This document shows, in pieces, positions 23,487 through 32,290 of a stretch of 64,000 bases of DNA (position 1 is its first letter; every line of letters starts with the position of its first letter). Under the pieces are notes generated by a model, which saw only the letters and a list, made by a program, of their open reading frames with translations, ran no database searches and was not told the origin of the DNA. A program made the position numbers and the translations under genes. The stretch covers positions 620,001-684,000 of the forward strand of contig NZ_AP018678.1 in the NCBI RefSeq assembly GCF_002218005.2, given 5' to 3'. This DNA comes from Vibrio algivorus. GTDB lineage: Bacteria > Pseudomonadota > Gammaproteobacteria > Enterobacterales > Vibrionaceae.

Positions 23487-26168
23487 ATGACAGAACTGAC
23501 AGTGAAAGCACTAAGTGAAGAAATTGGTACTCCAGTTGAGCACTTAGTAGAACAACTTGCTGATGCTGGTATGAAAAAAACCAGTACAGACAGTGTGACT
23601 GATGATGAGAAGCAAAAACTTCTTGCTCATCTAAAAAAAGGCAACGGTTCAACAAGTGACTCAGAACCGACTCGCCTAACTTTGCAACGCAAAACTAAAA
23701 GCACATTAAGTGTGTCTGCTGGTGGCGGTAAGAGCAAAGAAGTACAAGTTGAAGTCCGTAAAAAACGTACTTACGTGAAACGTTCTGCGGTTGATGAAGA
23801 AGCCCAACGTGAAGCGGAAGAATTAGCAGCACGCGAAGCAGCAGAAGCGGCCAAACGTGAAGCAGAAGAAAAAGCAAAGTTAGAGGCTGAAGCGAAAGCA
23901 AAAGCTGACGCCGAAGCAAAAGCCAAGCGTGAAGCAGCAGAAGCCGCGAAACGTGAAGCTGCGGAAAAAGCGAAAGCTGAAGAAGCAAAAGCGGCCGCAA
24001 AACGTTCTCCTGAAGAAAAAGCGCAACATGACGCTGCTAAGAAAGAAGCAGAAGCATTGAAGCGTCGTCAGGAAGAAGAAGCTCAACGTAAAGCAGAACA
24101 AGAAGCACAAAAATTGGTTGAAGAAGCACGTAAGTTAGCAGAAGAAAACGAAGCTCGTTGGTCTGAAGAAGAGAAGAAGAAAAAAGAATCTGAAAACTCT
24201 GATTACCACGTAACGACAAATAAACATGCGCGCGCAGCTGAAGATGAAGCTGACCGTCGTAGTGAAGCAAGTCGTCGCAAGAAGAAAAAACCAGCGAAAA
24301 AAGAAGATGACCGTTTTGGCGGTCGTAACGCTCGTGGCGGACGCAATCGTAAAGGTAAATTGGCTAAACCAACGTCTATGCAACAAGGCTTTGATAAAAA
24401 TGCCACTGTTGCAAAAGCAGATGTTGTGATTGGCGAAACAATTGTTGTTTCTGAGCTGGCAAATAAAATGTCAGTGAAAGGTACTGAAGTCATCAAAACC
24501 ATGATGAAGATGGGCGCTATGGCGACTATCAACCAAGTGATCGACCAAGAAACGGCTGCTCTAGTTGCAGAAGAAATGGGTCACAAGGTAGTACTTCGTA
24601 AAGAAAACGAATTAGAAGAAGCGATTCTATCTGATCGTGATAACACGACAGAAGCAACACCTCGTGCGCCAGTGGTTACAATCATGGGTCATGTTGACCA
24701 CGGTAAAACATCGACGCTTGATTACATTCGTCGTAGCCGTGTTGCATCAGGTGAAGCGGGTGGTATTACTCAGCATATCGGTGCTTACCACGTTGAAACT
24801 GACAATGGCATGATCACTTTCTTGGATACTCCAGGACACGCCGCATTTACTTCAATGCGTGCCCGTGGTGCTCAAGCGACAGACATCGTTGTGCTTGTCG
24901 TTGCAGCAGATGATGGTGTTATGCCACAAACAATTGAAGCGATTCAGCACGCAAAAGCGGCAGATGTTCCTTTAATTATTGCTGTTAACAAAATCGATAA
25001 AGAAGATGCAAACCCAGATAACGTTAAAAATGAGCTGGCTCAATACGACGTTATTCCTGAAGAGTGGGGCGGCGAAAACATGTTCGTCCACATCTCAGCG
25101 AAAGCAGGTACTAACATTGAAGGCCTTCTAGAAGCTATCTTATTACAAGCTGAAGTTTTAGAGCTTAAAGCAGTAACAGATGGTATGGCTTCAGGTGTGG
25201 TTGTTGAATCTCGTCTTGATAAAGGTCGTGGCCCTGTTGCAACTGTACTGGTTCAAGCAGGTACTCTACGCAAAGGTGACATCGTACTTTGTGGTCAGGA
25301 ATACGGTCGTATTCGTGCGATGCGTGATGAGAATGGTCAAGAGATCACTGAAGCTGGTCCTTCTATTCCAGCTGAGATTCTTGGTTTATCAGGCGTACCA
25401 GCTTCAGGTGATGAAGCGACTGTAGTTCGTGATGAGCGTAAAGCGCGTGAAGTTGCCAACTACCGTCAAGGTAAATTCCGTGATGTGAAACTGGCTCGTC
25501 AACAAAAGTCGAAACTTGAAAACATGTTCTCTAACATGGAAGCAGGTGAAGTTGCTGAGCTTAATGTGGTACTGAAAGCAGATGTTCAAGGTTCTGTTGA
25601 AGCTATCGCTGATTCATTACGTAAACTTTCAACTGAAGAAGTGAAAGTGAATATCGTAGGTTCAGGTGTTGGTGGTATTACCGAAACGGATGCAGTACTT
25701 GCAGCAGCATCTAACGCTATCATTCTTGGCTTTAACGTTCGTGCCGATGCTTCAGCTCGTCGTACTGTTGAAAATGAAAGCTTAGACTTGCGTTACTACT
25801 CAATCATTTACCAATTGATTGATGAAGTGAAACAAGCGATGGGCGGTATGCTTGCTCCTGAATTTAAGCAGGAGATCATTGGTCTTGCTGAAGTTCGTGA
25901 TGTCTTCAAGTCACCTAAACTTGGCGCAATTGCTGGTTGTATGGTTACTGAAGGTGTTATCAAGCGTAGTAACCCAATTCGTGTACTACGTGACAACGTG
26001 GTTATCTACGAAGGTGAACTTGAGTCACTACGTCGCTTTAAAGATGACGTACAAGAAGTTCGTAATGGCTACGAGTGTGGTATCGGCGTTAAGAACTATA
26101 ATGATGTTCGTGCTGGTGACCAAATCGAAGTATTCGAAATCGTTGAGATTAAACGTACTCTTGATTAA
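23487..26168 (+). CDS. infB: Translation initiation factor IF-2
   Basis: GTPase that places initiator tRNA on the 30S subunit and promotes subunit joining. The 893-residue product starts at the ATG at 23487 after AAGGAG. An N-terminal subdomain (1-50) is followed by a very long Ala/Glu/Lys-rich helical stretch (about 100-240) and a basic linker. The G domain has GHVDHGKT at 401-408, DTPGHAAF and NKID, and domains II-IV follow to the C-terminus. E. coli makes shorter forms from internal starts; none was identified here. It starts 22 bases after the nusA stop. Confidence 0.98.
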   Translation: MTELTVKALSEEIGTPVEHLVEQLADAGMKKTSTDSVTDDEKQKLLAHLKKGNGSTSDSEPTRLTLQRKTKSTLSVSAGGGKSKEVQVEVRKKRTYVKRSAVDEEAQREAEELAAREAAEAAKREAEEKAKLEAEAKAKADAEAKAKREAAEAAKREAAEKAKAEEAKAAAKRSPEEKAQHDAAKKEAEALKRRQEEEAQRKAEQEAQKLVEEARKLAEENEARWSEEEKKKKESENSDYHVTTNKHARAAEDEADRRSEASRRKKKKPAKKEDDRFGGRNARGGRNRKGKLAKPTSMQQGFDKNATVAKADVVIGETIVVSELANKMSVKGTEVIKTMMKMGAMATINQVIDQETAALVAEEMGHKVVLRKENELEEAILSDRDNTTEATPRAPVVTIMGHVDHGKTSTLDYIRRSRVASGEAGGITQHIGAYHVETDNGMITFLDTPGHAAFTSMRARGAQATDIVVLVVAADDGVMPQTIEAIQHAKAADVPLIIAVNKIDKEDANPDNVKNELAQYDVIPEEWGGENMFVHISAKAGTNIEGLLEAILLQAEVLELKAVTDGMASGVVVESRLDKGRGPVATVLVQAGTLRKGDIVLCGQEYGRIRAMRDENGQEITEAGPSIPAEILGLSGVPASGDEATVVRDERKAREVANYRQGKFRDVKLARQQKSKLENMFSNMEAGEVAELNVVLKADVQGSVEAIADSLRKLSTEEVKVNIVGSGVGGITETDAVLAAASNAIILGFNVRADASARRTVENESLDLRYYSIIYQLIDEVKQAMGGMLAPEFKQEIIGLAEVRDVFKSPKLGAIAGCMVTEGVIKRSNPIRVLRDNVVIYEGELESLRRFKDDVQEVRNGYECGIGVKNYNDVRAGDQIEVFEIVEIKRTLD

Positions 26169-26220
26169 TCAAGTTTCATTACCTTTCAAAGGTATATGAC
26201 GAACGGTTGTTTAATACACC

Positions 26221-26245
26221 ATGGGGAGCATTATGTGCTCCCCAT
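26221..26245 (+). other. Perfect hairpin between infB and rbfA
   Basis: ATGGGGAGCA, loop TTATG and TGCTCCCCAT form a 10-bp perfect stem followed by TCTTTCTG, only a weak T-run. It could be a weak terminator, an RNase processing site or an mRNA-stabilising stem inside the operon. A shorter palindrome TACCTTT-C-AAAGGTA lies just upstream. Confidence 0.6.
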
Positions 26246-26295
26246 TCTTTCTGTAGAAACACTCAAAATTTGAGTGAACAGATGTGAGAAAAGAT

Positions 26296-26697
26296 ATGTC
26301 AAAAGAATTTAGTCGTGCACAGCGTGTTGCACAACAGTTACAAAAAGAACTAGCCTCTATCCTACAGCGTGACGTACGTGATTCACGTATCGGCATGGTG
26401 ACCATTTCCGATGTAGAAGTATCACGAGATCTGGCTTATGCCAAAGTATTTGTAACCTTCCTTTGTGTTGGTGAGCAAACGCCAGAATCTAGCCTAGAAG
26501 CTTTAAAAGAGCACGAAGTTGCCGTTCGTATGGCACTAGGTAAGCGTATTCGCCTACGTTTAACGCCAGAAGTTCGTTTTACTTATGACAATACTCTCGT
26601 TGAAGGTATGCGCATGTCTAACCTTGTAAGCGAAGTGGTCAGTAAAGATAACAAACGTAAAAAAGAAGCTGGTCGTGAGGACGAAGGAGAAGAGTAA
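26296..26697 (+). CDS. rbfA: 30S ribosome-binding factor RbfA
   Basis: Late 30S maturation and cold-adaptation factor that binds near 16S helix 1. The ATG at 26296 gives MSKEFSRAQRVAQQLQKELA and 133 residues, matching the family; a GTG 12 bases earlier is in frame. The single KH-like domain shows RDSRIGMVTISDVEVSRDLAYAKVFVTF and the conserved YDNTLVEGMRMSNLV. The C-terminal tail is charged. The stop overlaps the truB start by one base (TAATG), so the two are translationally coupled. Confidence 0.97.
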   Translation: MSKEFSRAQRVAQQLQKELASILQRDVRDSRIGMVTISDVEVSRDLAYAKVFVTFLCVGEQTPESSLEALKEHEVAVRMALGKRIRLRLTPEVRFTYDNTLVEGMRMSNLVSEVVSKDNKRKKEAGREDEGEE

Positions 26698-27632
26698 TGG
26701 CTCGTAGACGTCGTGGTCGTCCTATTGACGGCGTTTTATTACTAGATAAACCCACCAGTATCAGCTCAAATGATGCGTTGCAGAAAGTAAAACGCATCTA
26801 TTTTGCTGAAAAAGCCGGGCATACTGGTGCGCTCGATCCTTTAGCAACTGGTATGTTGCCAATTTGCCTAGGAGAAGCGACGAAGTTTTCTCAATTCTTA
26901 TTGGACTCAGATAAGCGTTATCGTGTGATTGCTAAACTAGGTGAGCGTACGGATACTTCTGATTCTGATGGCGAGGTGGTACAAACTCGTGAAGTGAAAA
27001 TTGACCGTGGCTTACTTGAGCGTTGTATTGCCAAGTTTCGTGGTACGACAGATCAGATCCCATCGATGTTTTCAGCATTGAAATACCAAGGTAAGCCTTT
27101 GTATGAATATGCCCGTCAAGGCATAGAAGTTCCACGTGAATCTCGTAAAATTACGGTGTTTGAGATTACCTTGATTCGCTTTGAAGGTCATGAAGTTGAA
27201 ATGGAAGTGCATTGTTCAAAAGGTACTTACATTCGTACTATTGTTGATGATCTAGGCGAAATGCTAGGTTGTGGCGCGCATGTGACTTATCTTCGTCGAA
27301 CTGGTGTTGCACGTTATCCTTATGAGAAAATGGTGACTCTTGAGCAACTTGAAGCCCTGTTAGAACAAGCTCGTGACCAAGATATTGAGCCTCGTGAGTT
27401 GCTTGATCCACTGTTATTGCCAATGGATACAGCGGTAGAAGATCTCCCTGAAGTTAATATGATTCCTGAATTAGCCGAATTAGCTCAACATGGACAACCT
27501 GTGCAAATTTCTGGCGCACCGACTGAAGGTGTGGTTCGTATGACTATGGGGGAAGAGCGTACTTTCATTGGTGTCGCGAACATTGATGATGATGGTAAAG
27601 TGGCACCAAAGCGATTGGTCGTTTTTCGATAA
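26697..27632 (+). CDS. truB: tRNA pseudouridine55 synthase TruB
   Basis: Converts U55 in the T loop of tRNAs to pseudouridine and acts as a tRNA chaperone. The 311-residue product has the catalytic aspartate Asp48 in AGHTGALDPLATGMLP, YARQGIEVPRE, the CSKGTYIRT motif, and a C-terminal PUA domain ending GKVAPKRLVVF. The length matches E. coli (314). The start overlaps the rbfA stop. A GC-rich dispersed repeat begins immediately after the stop codon. Confidence 0.98.
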   Translation: MARRRRGRPIDGVLLLDKPTSISSNDALQKVKRIYFAEKAGHTGALDPLATGMLPICLGEATKFSQFLLDSDKRYRVIAKLGERTDTSDSDGEVVQTREVKIDRGLLERCIAKFRGTTDQIPSMFSALKYQGKPLYEYARQGIEVPRESRKITVFEITLIRFEGHEVEMEVHCSKGTYIRTIVDDLGEMLGCGAHVTYLRRTGVARYPYEKMVTLEQLEALLEQARDQDIEPRELLDPLLLPMDTAVEDLPEVNMIPELAELAQHGQPVQISGAPTEGVVRMTMGEERTFIGVANIDDDGKVAPKRLVVFR

Positions 27633-27720
27633 TCGAATTGCGGGCGCTACGCTGCTTGTGATTCGCTCGAGTGACGAGAAGCGCAGCGGCCGAAAGAAAT
27701 ATGAGTCTCGAATTCCTTGC
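27633..27720. repeat. GC-rich dispersed palindromic element after truB
   Basis: It starts directly after the truB TAA with TCGAATTGCGGGCGC, contains GCTCGAG and GCGCAGCGGCCGAAA, and ends TCTCGAATTCC. Related wording (CTCGAATCTCGGGCG, GCTCGAGAGCCGAAAAGC) occurs at 47753-47940, 52891-52970 and 56671-56739. No gene lies between 27633 and rpsO. Confidence 0.6.
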
Positions 27721-27834
27721 GTTGAAAATCTCTTGCGTTGGATTATCTAATTCCCTATAATCCGCGCTTCGCGTGTCGGCTGAATCAGAGATTGGCTGGC
27801 ACATTTATACACTCACTCTTATTAGGAGAGCATT

Positions 27835-28104
27835 ATGTCTCTGAATGCAGAAACTAAAGCAGCAATCGTTGCAGAATACGCACAAGCTGAAGGCGATACA
27901 GGTTCACCAGAAGTACAAGTAGCACTACTTACTGCTTCTATCAACCACCTACAAGGTCACTTCGCTGATCACAAACAAGATCACCATAGCCGTCGCGGTC
28001 TACTACGTATGGTTTCTCGTCGTCGTAAACTTCTAGATTACCTAAAAGGTAAAGATCTAGATCGTTACTTCGCTCTAATCAAGCGTCTTGGCCTACGTCG
28101 TTAA
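27835..28104 (+). CDS. rpsO: 30S ribosomal protein S15
   Basis: Small-subunit protein that binds 16S helices 20-22 and in E. coli represses its own translation through a leader pseudoknot. The 89-residue product has the family length and core: GDTGSPEVQVALLTASINHLQGHF, DHHSRRGLLRMVSRRRKLLDYLK and the end YFALIKRLGLRR. The ribosome site TTAGGAGAG is clear. It ends at a strong UUCG terminator ahead of pnp. Confidence 0.98.
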   Translation: MSLNAETKAAIVAEYAQAEGDTGSPEVQVALLTASINHLQGHFADHKQDHHSRRGLLRMVSRRRKLLDYLKGKDLDRYFALIKRLGLRR

Positions 28105-28194
28105 TTCGCCGTTTGGTTTAATACCAAGATTAGAAAGCATTTGTTTTATATATTGCTGCTTGCTTAACAAGCAAAGATAAATTAAACAGATACT

Positions 28195-28221
28195 AAAAAA
28201 AGGAGCTTCGGCTCCTTTTTT
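28195..28221 (+). terminator. Terminator of rpsO
   Basis: A7-GGAGC, a UUCG tetraloop and GCTCC-T6 form the stem and tail of a classic intrinsic terminator. Confidence 0.93.
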
Positions 28222-28265
28222 GTGCGTGCAATCTAGCCAACTTCGATATTATCTCACCCTGAAAT

Positions 28266-28294
28266 AAGACATTTCCGCCTAAGTGGTTTATACT
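28266..28294 (+). promoter_or_regulatory. Candidate pnp promoter
   Basis: AAGACA at 28266-28271 and TATACT at 28289-28294 are 17 bases apart, between the rpsO terminator and the structured pnp leader. This gives a leader of about 235 bases. Confidence 0.5.
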
Positions 28295-28360
28295 ACGTCT
28301 CGTTTGTTCTAGTTAATGAATGTTCTATTCGTAAAAACTAAAATAAACCTCTGCTGATTA

Positions 28361-28484
28361 ACTTTACAGTCACCGATGTCGACCATGAAGGTCGCGACTA
28401 ATAACAGCCTTTTCCTGTACCGCCTTTTCATTATTGAGCGAGTTACCATTAGAAAAATCTGCTATTAGTCGCGATTGGTAAAGT
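28361..28484 (+). promoter_or_regulatory. pnp leader double stem, likely RNase III / PNPase autoregulation site
   Basis: TCGCGACTAATAACAG (28392-28407) pairs with CTGCTATTAGTCGCGA (28459-28474) over 16 positions with one mismatch. An outer stem ACTTTAC (28361-28367) pairs with GTAAAGT (28478-28484). A small GACC/GGTC hairpin lies between. In E. coli a long leader duplex in pnp mRNA is cut by RNase III and then degraded by PNPase, giving autoregulation. The layout here is the same; the mechanism is inferred. Confidence 0.75.
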
Positions 28485-28534
28485 AGTCACAGAGTATGGA
28501 TATACTTTGAAATTATTAAATTAAGGATCTTTAC

Positions 28535-30649
28535 GTGAAAGCAATCGTAAAAAAATTCCAGTACGGTAACCACACCGTTACTCTAGAAACAGGCGTAATT
28601 GCACGCCAAGCCACTGCTGCTGTAATGGCAAGTATGGATGACACTTCTGTATTCGTATCTGTTGTTGCTAAAAAAGAAGCGGTTGAAGGTCAAGACTTCT
28701 TCCCATTAACAGTGAACTATCAAGAGCGTACATACGCGGCTGGTAAAATCCCAGGTGGTTTCTTCAAGCGTGAAGGTCGTCCTTCTGAAGGCGAAACACT
28801 AACGGCTCGTCTTATCGACCGTCCAATTCGTCCACTTTTCCCAGATGCATTCAAAAACGAAGTTCAAGTAATTGCAACGGTAGTTTCTGCTAACCCAAAT
28901 ATCTCTCCAGACATCATTACTATGATTGGTACGTCTGCAGCGTTAGCGATTTCTGGTGTTCCATTTAATGGTCCAATCGGCTCTGCTCGTGTTGGCCACA
29001 TCAATGGTGAGCTAGTACTTAACCCAAGCGAAACTGAGCTTAAAGAATCTAAGCTTGACCTTGTGGTTGCCGGTACTGAAGGTGCAGTATTAATGGTTGA
29101 ATCAGAAGCTGATAATCTAACTGAAGAAGAAATGTTAGCAGCGGTTGTTTACGGTCACGATCAACAGCAAGTTGTTATCTCTGCGATCAACGAATTTGCT
29201 GCTGAAGTAGCTACTCCTGCTTGGGATTGGACTGCTCCTGCTGAAAATACTGAGCTTAAAAATAAGATTGCTGAATTAGCAGAAGCTCAATTGATCGAAG
29301 CTTACCAAATCACTGAGAAGATGGCTCGTTATGACCGCATCCATCAGCTTAGCGATGAAGTAAAACAAAAACTTTTATCTGAAAATGAAGAACTAAATCC
29401 AAAAGAAATCCACGCGATTTTCCACGATTTAGAGAAAAACGTAGTACGTAGCCGTATTATTGCGGGTAACCCACGTATCGATGGTCGCGAAAAAGACATG
29501 GTTCGTGCACTAGATGTACGTACTGGTGTTCTTCCTCGTACTCACGGTTCTTCACTATTTACACGTGGTGAAACTCAGGCGCTTGTAACAGCAACGCTTG
29601 GCACACAACGTGATGCTCAAATCATCGATAGCTTACTAGGTGAGAAGAAAGACAACTTCCTTCTACACTACAACTTCCCTCCATACTGTGTAGGTGAAAC
29701 TGGTTTCGTTGGTTCTCCTAAGCGTCGTGAAATTGGTCACGGTAAACTAGCAAAACGTGGTATTGCTGCGGTTATGCCTTCAGTTGAAGAGTTCCCATAC
29801 ACAGTTCGTGTTGTATCGGAAATCACTGAATCAAACGGTTCATCTTCAATGGCTTCTGTGTGTGGTACTTCTCTTGCGCTTATGGATGCAGGTGTGCCAA
29901 TTAAATCTTCTGTTGCAGGTATCGCAATGGGTCTAGTAAAAGAAGGTGATGACTTTGTTGTTCTTTCTGACATCCTAGGCGATGAAGATCACCTTGGTGA
30001 CATGGACTTTAAAGTAGCCGGTACTAACGACGGTATCACTGCGCTACAAATGGATATCAAAATCGAAGGTATCACTAAAGAAATCATGCAAATTGCGCTT
30101 AACCAAGCACAAGGCGCACGTAAGCACATCCTTAAAGTGATGGATGAAGCGATTTCTGGTGCTCGTGAAGAGATCTCTGAATTTGCTCCACGTATCCACA
30201 CCATGAAGATTTCTGCTGAGAAGATCAAAGACGTTATCGGTAAAGGCGGTGCGGTTATTCGTGCGCTAACTGAAGAAACGGGAACAACGATTGAAATCGA
30301 TGATGACGGTACCATTAAGATTGCTGCTACCGAAGGTGAAGCAGCGAAAGAAGCTATCCGTCGTATCGAAGAAATCACTGCTGAAGTTGAAGTGGGCCGT
30401 ATTTACTCAGGTAAAGTTGCTCGTCTGGCTGACTTCGGCGCATTCGTAACGATTCTTCCAGGTAAAGATGGTCTAGTACACATTTCTCAAATCGCTGACA
30501 AGCGCATCGAGAAAGTATCTGACTACCTTTCTGAAGGCCAAGAAGTTCAAGTTAAAGTACTTGAGATTGACCGCCAAGGTCGCGTACGTCTAAGTATGAA
30601 AGAAGCGGTAGAAACAACTGAAGCACCGGCTGAACCATCAGCTGAGTAA
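28535..30649 (+). CDS. pnp: Polyribonucleotide nucleotidyltransferase (PNPase)
   Basis: Trimeric 3'-5' phosphorolytic exoribonuclease of the degradosome. The 704-residue product starts at GTG 28535 after AAGGATC. It has two RNase PH domains (DFFPLTVNYQERTYAAGKIPGGFFKREGRPSE in the first, TRGETQALVTATLGT and GDEDHLGDMDFKVAGT in the second). The KH domain holds DVIGKGGAVIRALTEETG, and the S1 domain holds GKVARLADFGAFVTILPGKDGLVHISQI. Length fits E. coli (711). The leader duplex upstream suggests autoregulation. Identification is secure. Confidence 0.98.
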   Translation: MKAIVKKFQYGNHTVTLETGVIARQATAAVMASMDDTSVFVSVVAKKEAVEGQDFFPLTVNYQERTYAAGKIPGGFFKREGRPSEGETLTARLIDRPIRPLFPDAFKNEVQVIATVVSANPNISPDIITMIGTSAALAISGVPFNGPIGSARVGHINGELVLNPSETELKESKLDLVVAGTEGAVLMVESEADNLTEEEMLAAVVYGHDQQQVVISAINEFAAEVATPAWDWTAPAENTELKNKIAELAEAQLIEAYQITEKMARYDRIHQLSDEVKQKLLSENEELNPKEIHAIFHDLEKNVVRSRIIAGNPRIDGREKDMVRALDVRTGVLPRTHGSSLFTRGETQALVTATLGTQRDAQIIDSLLGEKKDNFLLHYNFPPYCVGETGFVGSPKRREIGHGKLAKRGIAAVMPSVEEFPYTVRVVSEITESNGSSSMASVCGTSLALMDAGVPIKSSVAGIAMGLVKEGDDFVVLSDILGDEDHLGDMDFKVAGTNDGITALQMDIKIEGITKEIMQIALNQAQGARKHILKVMDEAISGAREEISEFAPRIHTMKISAEKIKDVIGKGGAVIRALTEETGTTIEIDDDGTIKIAATEGEAAKEAIRRIEEITAEVEVGRIYSGKVARLADFGAFVTILPGKDGLVHISQIADKRIEKVSDYLSEGQEVQVKVLEIDRQGRVRLSMKEAVETTEAPAEPSAE

Positions 30650-30674
30650 GTTGTCTTAATCTAGACGCTGATAA

Positions 30675-30702
30675 AGAGAGGGGCTTCGGCTCCTCTTTTT
30701 TT
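30675..30702 (+). terminator. Terminator of pnp
   Basis: AGAGAGGGGC, a UUCG tetraloop and GCTCCTCTTT form a 10-bp stem with G-U pairs, followed by a T-run. Confidence 0.9.
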
Positions 30703-30787
30703 ATGCTCGTTTAAAAGGTCATTTGAACTTAAAAGGTTCTTTAGTATGAGTATAGGTTTGGGCCTACTTCATTCCTGTTCTACTTTA

Positions 30788-31054
30788 TATACCCAAGTGA
30801 CTTCAGGATGCGAGTTTCAGCAAGAATAAAACAAGCTTTAGGCAAGACAAATTGAATATGATCATAGTCATTCTATCTCTGTTCAATTTAACGCCGCATA
30901 AAGCTTGTTTTAACTTGCCCTTCGGGAGCTTCATTCAAACCTTCATGCCGTGTCAGATTGGTTTGAAAGGTGTCTACATTCCTTCGCCAATCTTCCTTGC
31001 CTAAAGGTTTGGATGATAGCTCTGAATTCTGTATCTTGAAGTTACTTGGGTATA
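30788..31054. repeat. MITE-like palindromic element, copy 2 (267 bp, longest)
   Basis: Ends are TATACCCAAGTGACTTCAGG and CTTGAAGTTACTTGGGTATA. The inner CCTTCGGGAGCTTCATTCAA and GCCTAAAGGTTTGGATGATA blocks match copy 1. It also has an extra segment of about 75 bases after ACAAGCTTTA(GGCAAG) that copy 1 lacks. It lies in the 514-base pnp-nlpI gap, which holds nothing else but the pnp terminator and the nlpI ribosome site. Confidence 0.88.
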
Positions 31055-31163
31055 AGAAGTGGTTACTAGGAGAAACAACGTGTATATTGGTGGCTAACAC
31101 CATGTCACTAAAGTGATATTCGAATATACGAGAACAGTTATACTGCAGAGGAGCACGTTATTC

Positions 31164-32171
31164 GTGAAATATGTTAAATGGTTTAGCCTTATTGCTGCCT
31201 TTTTTTTAATGGGCTGTGCAAACCAAGGTAACTCTTCTAATTCATGGGCATATCCGCCGATGGCGATTCCATTGCAGCCTTCTATTCAACAAGAAGTTCA
31301 GATCGCTCGCTTAAATCAACTACTAACCCGCAAAGATGTGAGCCAAAATGTACGTGCTCAAATGTTTGCTGAACGTGGTCGCTTTTTAGATAGTGTCGGT
31401 TTAGCTGATTTAGCGCGCCTCGACTACGAACGCTCTCTAAAACTCAATCCTGCACAATCGGAAGTCTTTAATGTGCTTGGCGTGTATTTTACCCAAATGA
31501 GTGATTATGACTCTGCCTTTGATGCCTTTGATTCAAGTTTAGAGCTCGATCCAAATAATCAATATGCTGAGCGTAACCGTGCGATTGCTTTGTATTACGC
31601 AGGACGTAATCCTTTAGCGTTGCAGGATATGACCAGTAATTACGAGAAAGATACTTCTGATCCGTATCGCGCACTATGGTTGTACTACATTCAGCGTGAA
31701 GACAATGCGGAACAAGCAACGGCAGATTTAAAACAACGCTATCAACAAAAAGATGAGCAATGGGGTTGGGATCTTGTCGGCATGATACTGGGTGAACTGA
31801 GTGAAAATGAAGTCCTAGAGTCGGTTGCCATGACGACTCAAAATAATGTCGAGCTGGCGCAAAAACTGACGGAAGTGTATTTCTATTTAGCGAAGAATTA
31901 CCAATATAAAGGTGATTACTCTAACGCGATTGCACTCTATAAACTGTCGATTTCATTGAACGTCTATGAGTTTTCTGAGCACCGTTACGCTTTCTTAGAA
32001 CTAGGTCGTATCTTTAAGTCTATTCAAGCTGAACGCGCTGAAGAAGCCCAAAAAGATAGCCAAGATCAAGATAGCAAGGCGAATGAAATTCAAGAAGGTG
32101 AGCCAACGCCACAGCAAGAATCAAATAATCAACCGCTGCAAACTTATCAAGCACCAAAACTGAGTGCTTAA
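31164..32171 (+). CDS. nlpI: Lipoprotein NlpI (TPR adaptor)
   Basis: Outer-membrane lipoprotein with tetratricopeptide repeats. In E. coli it scaffolds peptidoglycan hydrolases and delivers MepS to the Prc protease. The start at GTG 31164 follows AGAGGAG and gives a short signal peptide with lipobox LMGC (Cys18). Earlier in-frame GTG starts would bury the signal. TPR-like helices run through about 65-290 (GLADLARLDYERSLKLNPAQSEVFNVLGVY and neighbours). At 335 residues it is about 40 longer than E. coli NlpI because of a Gln/Glu/Ser-rich C-terminal tail. It lies downstream of pnp, as in E. coli. Confidence 0.93.
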   Translation: MKYVKWFSLIAAFFLMGCANQGNSSNSWAYPPMAIPLQPSIQQEVQIARLNQLLTRKDVSQNVRAQMFAERGRFLDSVGLADLARLDYERSLKLNPAQSEVFNVLGVYFTQMSDYDSAFDAFDSSLELDPNNQYAERNRAIALYYAGRNPLALQDMTSNYEKDTSDPYRALWLYYIQREDNAEQATADLKQRYQQKDEQWGWDLVGMILGELSENEVLESVAMTTQNNVELAQKLTEVYFYLAKNYQYKGDYSNAIALYKLSISLNVYEFSEHRYAFLELGRIFKSIQAERAEEAQKDSQDQDSKANEIQEGEPTPQQESNNQPLQTYQAPKLSA

Positions 32172-32200
32172 TACGGTTTTAGGTTAAAGAAATAGATAGA

Positions 32201-32230
32201 AGAAGGGCCTCATATTTTTGAGGCCTTTCT
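32201..32230. terminator. Terminator between nlpI and ubiV
   Basis: AGAAGGGCCTCA, loop TATTTT and TGAGGCCTTTCT form a 12-bp stem with one G-U pair. It lies between convergent genes; the tail is moderately T-rich on the plus strand. Confidence 0.8.
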
Positions 32231-32241
32231 TATATTTAAGG

Positions 32242-32289
32242 TCTAGGCTATTTAAAGATCTAGTTTACTTAAAGATCTAGGCTATTAAC
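32242..32289. repeat. 17-bp tandem repeat at the 3' end of ubiV
   Basis: Units begin TCTAGGCTATTTAAAGA, TCTAGTTTACTTAAAGA and TCTAGGCTATTAACG, at exact 17-base steps (32242, 32259, 32276). The repeat ends one base before the ubiV stop codon. Confidence 0.8.
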
Positions 32290-32290
32290 G

